A DNA stretch of 64,000 bases from contig NZ_LSLK01000081.1 of NCBI RefSeq assembly GCF_002257705.1, positions 62,001-126,000 of the forward strand, written 5' to 3'. Below are positions 59,408-64,000 of the stretch, one piece after another. The position numbers and the translations under genes were made by a program. Source of the stretch: Sporomusa silvacetica DSM 10669. GTDB lineage: Bacteria; Bacillota; Negativicutes; Sporomusales; Sporomusaceae. The stretch's first letter is position 1. Every line of letters starts with the position of its first letter. Under the pieces are notes generated by a model. It was not told the origin of the DNA and did not search any database. It saw nothing but the letters and a program-made list of their open reading frames with translations.

Positions 59408-60139
59408 ATGATCATGAATAGTAAAATTGCTATCATTTTAGCGGGAATTTTCTTCTCACTACTCAGTTTTTCGTCAGTTTCGCAGGCGCAGAGCACAAAT
59501 ACCCAAGACTTAAACACCAAACAGCAAAGCATTGTCACTATCGCCGCTTTCACAGCCAAAGGCGATTTGGACAAATTAAAAACTGCCTTGAACGATGGAT
59601 TGGACAACGGTTTGACTGTAAATGAAATAAAAGAAGTATTGGTGCAAATGTATGCCTATACTGGCTTCCCCCGCAGCCTTAACGGTATCAACACCTTTAT
59701 CACCGTCATGGACGAACGTGAGCGTAAAGGTATTAAGGATGTAGTTGGCAGGGAAGCAAGTCCGCTGCCTGCTGGCAAAAGCAGTTTGGAACTGGGGACA
59801 GAAATTCAGACACAGTTGATCGGCGGGCCGAACAAGGCAAAATATAATGCTTTCACCCCTGCTATTGATCAGTTTTTGAAAGCTCACCTTTTCGGAGACA
59901 TCTTCGGACGCGACATCCTTGATTTCCAGAATAGAGAAATCGCAACAATTGCCGCTCTAACCAGTATGGAAGGTGTTAACCCTCAACTACAGGGCCATTT
60001 AAATGTCGGGTTTAATGTAGGTTTGACTGAGACACAGATGAAAAACCTGATATCCGTAATTGAAGACAAAGTTGGTAAAAAAGAAGCTGATAATGCGACC
60101 GTAGTACTCAACAAAGTAATAAGCAGCAGATCACACTAA
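59408..60139 (+). CDS. Secreted carboxymuconolactone-decarboxylase-like protein
   Basis: 243 residues. Signal peptide about 1-28 (LSFSSVSQAQS), unlike the cytoplasmic paralogue at 41224. Two CMD units: KTALNDGLDNGLTVNEIKEV followed by LVQMYAYTGFPRSLNGI, and ATIAALTSMEGVNPQLQGHL followed by NVGFNVGLTETQMKNLIS. No CxxC peroxidatic pair is seen. AAAGGCGG precedes the start; the Met two codons in is an alternative. It probably works with the secreted cupin encoded 41 bases upstream. Confidence 0.9.
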   Translation: MIMNSKIAIILAGIFFSLLSFSSVSQAQSTNTQDLNTKQQSIVTIAAFTAKGDLDKLKTALNDGLDNGLTVNEIKEVLVQMYAYTGFPRSLNGINTFITVMDERERKGIKDVVGREASPLPAGKSSLELGTEIQTQLIGGPNKAKYNAFTPAIDQFLKAHLFGDIFGRDILDFQNREIATIAALTSMEGVNPQLQGHLNVGFNVGLTETQMKNLISVIEDKVGKKEADNATVVLNKVISSRSH

Positions 60140-60174
60140 GGACTAGCTCGGTGATCTACTACAGGAGGTACGTC

Positions 60175-60750
60175 ATGAATAGAAGAGGTTTTATAACAAC
60201 TGCTGCAGCGGGATTTGCAACTATCCTGCTGGGCGGTTGTGGCTTTATGTCGCAAGACAAAACTCAACCAAAGTCGGTTGCACCGCAAGCAACAAATAGT
60301 GTCCTTTGAGGGCAACACCAAAGCCTTTGCGGAAAGTATCCAAAAACAAGTTGGCGGTGATCTTTTTTTCATAGAGCCGCAGGCTGCCTATCCTAAGGAC
60401 CGTGATAAAACCATAGAAAAAGCCAAAGGCGAGGTTGAGTCTAAATATAAGCCACAACTGGTAAATAATGTTGCTGATATACGTTCCTACGATGTCATCT
60501 TCATCGGTACACCGATTTGGTGGTATACAGTATCGCCGCCGGTAAGAACATTCCTCTCTGAATATGATTTGGCCGACAAAACAGTAGTACCTTTCAGTAC
60601 ACATAAAGGCAGCGGCCTCTCCGGTATAGACAAAACCATAAAAGAATCCATCCCACAGCAAAAGTGTTAGAAGGATTTGCTATTTGGGATGGTCAGGTTA
60701 ATAGTAAGCAAGCAGACATCAGCAACTGGCTGCAGAAATTGAAATTATGA
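60175..60750 (+). pseudogene. Flavodoxin lipoprotein gene with two frameshifts
   Basis: AGGAGG precedes the ATG at 60175. MNRRGFITTAAAGFATILLG leads to a GGC lipobox, an RR-containing lipoprotein signal. The frame ends at about 60309. In the next frame SFEGNTKAFAESIQKQVGGD to SGLSGIDKTIKESI follows, and after another shift AKVLEGFAIWDGQVNSKQAD leads to the TGA that overlaps the ATG of 60747. The first strand of the fold (ILVVYFS-like) is lost, apparently between two TCCTT repeats. It is the counterpart of 38582 and 46377 in this unit. It probably no longer makes a flavodoxin. Confidence 0.8.
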
Positions 60751-61403
60751 TTAAGAAAACCTTGAATCTCGTGATGATACTATGTATCCTGGTTGTCATG
60801 AATTATCGCTTTATTACTAATACCATTCATGAGATGCTTGGCTTGTTTACTCTGCTGTTGTTTATTATGCATAACACCCTCAATCGCCGGTGGTACACGG
60901 CAATCAGTAAAGGGAAAATGGATTTGCTCCGAATACTAAAAGCGTTCACAAATTTACTACTTTGCGTCATGATGGTACTGGTCGTAATAACGGGTGTTCT
61001 GATTTCCCAAACAGTCTTTGCTTCCCTTTCATTAAGCGACAATATTTTGATTCATGAGCTACATATATTGTTTGCTTATTCGGGCTTCATCCTCATTGCA
61101 ATACATCTCGGTTTCCATTGGAATGAACTTTTTGGGAAACTATACCACTTGCTTAAAATTGACCGCACAAGTTCTAGCTTTATTCTCTTAAGTCGCTTAG
61201 CTTCACTATTCATTATCAGTTATGGTATTTATGCTTCATTTACACGTCAAATAGGTTCAAAATTATTTCTCCAGCATGTGGTTACTGACTGGGCTGCTAC
61301 GCCTTCACTGATTGGTTTCATAGTAGATTATGCCGCAATAATGGGCTGCTATGTTGCCATAACATATTATCTAACCCAGTTGGTACAAAAAATTAGATCA
61401 TAA
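60747..61403 (+). CDS. DUF4405 cytochrome-b-like membrane protein
   Basis: 218 residues, about five membrane helices. NYRFITNTIHEMLGLFTLLL followed by FIMHNTLNRRWYTA, and HELHILFAYSGFILIAIHLG followed by FHWNELFG; the same histidine pattern as 42029 and the fusion at 52764. Its ATG overlaps the stop of the broken flavodoxin gene (ATGA), showing tight coupling of the two functions. Inner-membrane; heme ligation by the paired histidines is inferred. Confidence 0.87.
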   Translation: MIKKTLNLVMILCILVVMNYRFITNTIHEMLGLFTLLLFIMHNTLNRRWYTAISKGKMDLLRILKAFTNLLLCVMMVLVVITGVLISQTVFASLSLSDNILIHELHILFAYSGFILIAIHLGFHWNELFGKLYHLLKIDRTSSSFILLSRLASLFIISYGIYASFTRQIGSKLFLQHVVTDWAATPSLIGFIVDYAAIMGCYVAITYYLTQLVQKIRS

Positions 61404-61520
61404 AAATACAGATGCGGAAACCACAGTAATACTGCCCAACTATATTAGCTTTTGTAAACACAAAAAGACCAGTTCAACAGCGCAACTATTAATGCGACTA
61501 TCCAAAAATATTCAGGGAGT

Positions 61521-61561
61521 AAAAAGTGAGTTCTGTACTATATGCAAAGAACTCACTTTTT
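61521..61561. terminator. Bidirectional terminator
   Basis: AAAAAGTGAGTTCT (61521-61534) and AGAACTCACTTTTT (61548-61561) pair perfectly. It ends both the DUF4405 unit and the convergent flavodoxin gene. Confidence 0.85.
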
Positions 61562-61575
61562 ATGATAAAATCAAT

Positions 61576-62088
61576 CTATCTTAGCCAGTTTGCGACATCT
61601 TTGTCTGCTCTACCCACACTGCCGCCGACAATCGCTAAACCGGACAACACCTTTGCATTCGGACAAAGTTTTTTGATATCGCGCTCACTACTGCCCATTC
61701 TACTGCCTTCATGTGTGCAAAAAGGAATAATGGTCTTTCCTGAAAAATCATAAGACTCTAAGAAGGTAAATACCGCCATCGGCATTGTTCCCCACCAATT
61801 TGGATATCCAATATAAATCACATCATAAGAATCTATATCATCTACTGTTGCAGTAAGCTCAGGTCTGGCATTGTTCCTATTTTCTTCCTGTGCTACATTT
61901 GTTGTTTCCGTATAATCTTCTGGATAAGATTTTACTGTTTTTATTTCGAATACATCGCTTCCTGTTATTTGCTGTATTTTCTTTGCGATTACTTCTGTGT
62001 TGCCAATTGGCAGATTTACAATACTACCTCCAACATAATTATTTCCTTTGCGTGAATAATAAGCGATAAGGCTCTTTGAATTTGCCAT
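61576..62088 (-). CDS. Cytoplasmic flavodoxin
   Basis: 170 residues, no signal peptide, a free-standing version of the domain. KSLIAYYSRKGNNYVGGSIV shows the long phosphate-loop variant shared with 38582, then NTEVIAKKIQQI, VIYIGYPNWWGTMPMAVFTF and IIPFCTHEGSRMGSS. It belongs to the NAD(P)H-independent flavodoxin_4-like group. It probably carries electrons among oxidoreductases of the island. It is convergent with the DUF4405 gene. GGAATAG precedes the ATG. Confidence 0.9.
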   Translation of the reverse strand: MANSKSLIAYYSRKGNNYVGGSIVNLPIGNTEVIAKKIQQITGSDVFEIKTVKSYPEDYTETTNVAQEENRNNARPELTATVDDIDSYDVIYIGYPNWWGTMPMAVFTFLESYDFSGKTIIPFCTHEGSRMGSSERDIKKLCPNAKVLSGLAIVGGSVGRADKDVANWLR

Positions 62089-62135
62089 TTACTATTCCTT
62101 CTTTCTAATCAATCATCTTTTTTATTCTACCTACT

Positions 62136-62204
62136 AAATATCATATTTGACGGTACTAAGCCATTTCACCATTTCCGGATCGTTATGTGAAAAGAAGCAG
62201 CTTT
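62136..62204 (-). pseudogene. C-terminal remnant of an aldo/keto reductase
   Basis: Reads KSCFFSHNDPEMVKWLSTVK then YDI and a stop, matching the end of the AKR at 51707 (FFSHRDPEMVKMLGTRKLDI). Everything upstream is gone. Confidence 0.65.
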
Positions 62205-62253
62205 TTTTCGCGACTTATAAACATATGTCTAATCATTCTTTATCTCCTCACAT

Positions 62254-62296
62254 AATAAGTTCTGTAAACAATAAATTATTGTTTACAGAACTTATT
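62254..62296. promoter_or_regulatory. 43-bp perfect palindrome
   Basis: Twenty-one-base arms (AATAAGTTCTGTAAACAATA at the start of the left arm) around a single central base at 62275. It could be a terminator, a cruciform or a regulator site. It lies in the decayed stretch between the AKR and Fe-ADH remnants, with no clear gene to serve. Confidence 0.55.
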
Positions 62297-62363
62297 TTCA
62301 ATATGAACTCTCATAATAAAAATTATTTATAAGAAAATATTTTTCACCAGGCGGTATTCGGTG

Positions 62364-62985
62364 CTACGTTGCCCCTTCAAGAATCTTTTGACTAATATCT
62401 AATGTAATATCCCTTGTCTCTGATATTGCCGTCATCCCGTGAGCCTTCAGCTGTTCAACAATAACCGGTATTTTATCAGCTCCAACTCCGTATTGGGATA
62501 AGCGAGTCTTTACACCGAGACTTTCAAAAAATTTTCTGTTTTTTGGGATGGCCATATCTATTTTTTCCTCGTCACTGCCACTCTCTATCTGCCATACGCG
62601 TTCTGCGTATGGCAGAAGTTTAGCGTGTTTCTTCTCACGCCTTACCTCCATAACAGATGGCAATATAATTGCTAACGTCTGTCCATGATCCATATCAAAC
62701 AATGAGGTAAGTTCATGTCCGATAAAGTGAGTCGTCAAATCCCATGGAACACCGGCACCGACTACTCCCATAAGTGCAGTAGTAGCACTTCAAACATGAT
62801 TGGCACGTGCATCATAGTTTTCAGGTTCAGCAACTGTGGTTGCACCTATTAACTCCCTCAGCTATTCGATCTTGCACTCTGGCATCCACTGGGTATGTCA
62901 GATATTGCTCCATTACATGTACAAACGCGTCAATTATTCCATTGGCAACCTGAATCTTGGGGAGAATGTACCACAAGATAAAATT
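62364..62985 (-). pseudogene. Decayed iron-containing alcohol dehydrogenase (YqhD/BDH-like)
   Basis: The last 135 codons are open and carry GVPWDLTTHFIGHELTSLFD followed by MDHGQTLAIILPS, the metal-binding histidines of YqhD-like Fe-ADHs. Upstream, pieces remain in other frames: VANGIIDAFVHVMEQYLTYP, ARVQDRIAEGVN, then AEPENYDARANHV followed by an in-frame stop. The N-terminal nucleotide-binding half is gone. So it is a pseudogene with at least one frameshift and one stop. The remaining frame has no clear start site of its own. Confidence 0.8.
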
Positions 62986-62989
62986 CATG

Positions 62990-63415
62990 TTATTTTAAAT
63001 TGTTATATTCTTCATTCGTTACCGGTTCCAGCCATTCTGGCGGTCCTGCGTTAACGTTTGTCTCAATGGAAATATGTACAAACCAACTGTCAGGTGCCGC
63101 TCCATGCCAGTGCTTTATATTTGGAGCGATTTTAACTACATCACCCGGATTAAGCTCCTGCGCAGGCTTTCCTTCCTCCTGATAGTAACCACGTCCACCT
63201 GTTACTAGCAGAATCTGTCCGCCCGGATGCTTATGCCAGTTATTTCGACAGCCTGGTTCAAATGTTACATTGCCTATTGGACAATTAAATTCATTACCAC
63301 CCGATACCAGCATGCTAAGCCATGCGGTACCTGTAAAATACTTACTAAACTGTTCCGGAAGTTTTTCTCCTTTCGGGAAGATTACACTTTCACTTAAATT
63401 TTTAGATTTGTCCAT
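62990..63415 (-). CDS. Cytoplasmic cupin-domain protein
   Basis: 141 residues without a signal peptide. PIGNVTFEPGCRNNWHKHPG (H-x-H with following G), QILLVTGGRGYYQEEGKPAQ and PGDVVKIAPNIKHWHGAAPD are the two cupin motifs. AAAGGAGA precedes the ATG. An AdhR-type promoter (63561-63591) lies 146 bases upstream, placing it in the MerR regulon. It ends in the decayed ADH region. A metal-binding protein or enzyme of unknown substrate; related to 39487 and 58872. Confidence 0.9.
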   Translation of the reverse strand: MDKSKNLSESVIFPKGEKLPEQFSKYFTGTAWLSMLVSGGNEFNCPIGNVTFEPGCRNNWHKHPGGQILLVTGGRGYYQEEGKPAQELNPGDVVKIAPNIKHWHGAAPDSWFVHISIETNVNAGPPEWLEPVTNEEYNNLK

Positions 63416-63560
63416 ATTTATCTCCTTTAAATTTTTTCGTGATATTACTTTCTTACTTAATTGAAGATTTTTACCAAAACTCTGTTAACTTATCCTCCTT
63501 ATTCAATAGTTTTTTTAATTGCATTTTTGTAGACTTCGATTTTATACCTCCTAGAAATTC
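63416..63560. other. Leader of the cupin gene
   Basis: On the minus strand this stretch holds a stray ribosome site (GGAGGATAAG, about 63485-63500) not followed by a usable start. It may be what remains of a small gene. No other feature is seen. Confidence 0.3.
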
Positions 63561-63591
63561 AATATATCACTTGGAGTCAAGTCCAGGTCAA
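63561..63591 (-). promoter_or_regulatory. MerR/AdhR-type promoter, copy 6
   Basis: On the minus strand: TTGACC, a 19-base spacer with TGGACTTGACTCCAAG, then TATATT. It faces the cupin gene at 63415. Confidence 0.75.
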
Positions 63592-63647
63592 GCATTTTTT
63601 TGGGGAGTACAGTTAACTGCACTCCCATCATATAGTGTAGATACCTT

Positions 63648-63687
63648 CGAAAAAGCTATCCTCGGCTAATCCATGATAGCTTTTTCG
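63648..63687. terminator. Perfect terminator hairpin without a nearby gene
   Basis: CGAAAAAGCTATC (63648-63660) and GATAGCTTTTTCG (63675-63687) pair over 13 bases. A second small palindrome (GGGAGT-ACAGTTAACTGC-ACTCCC) is at 63604-63627. They lie between two divergent AdhR-type promoters, so they may insulate these or be left from a lost gene. Confidence 0.6.
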
Positions 63688-63763
63688 CGGTTTGCAATCA
63701 GATGGACCTTTCCGACTAATTATTAGAGCTGGGTTTTGGTTAAAGAAATATTTATAAAACCTA

Positions 63764-63794
63764 TTGACTTTGAGTGGACTCAAAGTTGTAGCAT
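63764..63794 (+). promoter_or_regulatory. MerR/AdhR-type promoter, copy 7
   Basis: TTGACT (63764-63769), a 19-base spacer with TTGAGTGGACTCAAAG, then TAGCAT (63789-63794). It faces the AKR gene that starts at 63962. Confidence 0.75.
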
Positions 63795-63961
63795 TAAATG
63801 TAACAACAATGCTTTAACTAGAAAGGGGAAAGGAAGCATGTCCTAAAATTGCGAGCGAGAACAGATAAAAGAATAAAATTAGTAAAAATAAGATAATAAA
63901 TTGCTTTTAGAAGTGGAAAAATAAATAGAAAATTTAAAGAATAAAAAAGGAGAATAATGCT

Positions 63962-64000
63962 ATGAAAAAAAAAATTAGGTTTTGGATGTATGAGATTACC
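63962..64000 (+). CDS. Start of an aldo/keto reductase (runs off the window, frame broken)
   Basis: GGAG precedes an ATG at 63962, followed by an A10 run. As written the frame reads MKKKIRFWMYEIT. With nine As it would read MKKKLGFGCMRLP, the exact opening style of the ferredoxin-tailed AKR at 28362 (KKKLGFGCMRLP). So the gene is a paralogue of 28362, with one extra A in the homopolymer by sequencing error, slippage or mutation. Only 13 codons are visible. Confidence 0.7.
   Translation, partial: MKKKIRFWMYEIT

Overview
The window looks like a chromosomal accessory region of a low-GC, diderm (outer-membrane-bearing) Firmicute, most likely a Negativicute of the Sporomusa/Pelosinus type. The reasons are two RND exporters and a TolC-type channel next to Firmicute-style Shine-Dalgarno sites and promoters, MtaA/CmuA-like uroporphyrinogen-decarboxylase-fold proteins, and many lipoprotein and Tat signals. 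I saw no rRNA, tRNA or CRISPR array. The genus is an inference from gene content only.

Layout. 1-5.1 kb: the start of a molybdopterin oxidoreductase, two LysR regulators, a UroD-fold protein, an internally deleted UroD remnant, and a tandem 91-bp structured repeat. 5.4-11 kb: a TetR regulator with its RND pump (adaptor and permease) and a universal stress protein whose reading frame breaks in an A8 run. 11-17 kb: a small secreted protein, a TetR regulator, a membrane protein, a TetR/MFS pair sharing a palindromic operator, and a secreted esterase. 17.3-25.2 kb: an OmpR/EnvZ-type two-component system with a His/Asn-rich sensor loop, convergent with a TolC-adaptor-RND operon. 25.6-27.4 kb: a YczE-like membrane protein and a GNAT protein.

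27.4-64 kb is one large redox island. It repeats the same families several times: flavodoxins (four of them with lipoprotein or membrane anchors), DUF4405 cytochrome-b-like membrane proteins, iron alcohol dehydrogenases, aldo/keto reductases (several with ferredoxin tails), cupins, carboxymuconolactone-decarboxylase-like proteins, a Tat-exported DUF362 protein, SDRs and secreted alpha/beta hydrolases. A natural DUF4405-flavodoxin fusion at 52764-53855, with a predicted extracytoplasmic flavodoxin domain, ties two of these families together. I infer an electron route from membrane quinone/cytochrome b to flavodoxins outside the cytoplasmic membrane.

Regulation is legible in the sequence. Seven promoters with a near-palindromic CTTGGAGTTAACTCCAAG-like operator inside an exact 19-bp spacer point to the AdhR/NmlR-like MerR protein at 27938-28324. 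Four copies of an approximately 70-bp promoter module lie next to AraC genes or an AraC remnant. Three ATAAG-N5-CTTAT boxes lie in front of genes downstream of the LysR at 43254-44162.

The island is also in flux. It carries truncated or frameshifted copies of UroD, flavodoxin, SDR, AraC, DUF362, AKR and Fe-ADH genes, palindromic elements resembling IS200/IS605 ends, and a group II intron 3' end. Several frameshifts lie in homopolymers and could be sequencing errors.
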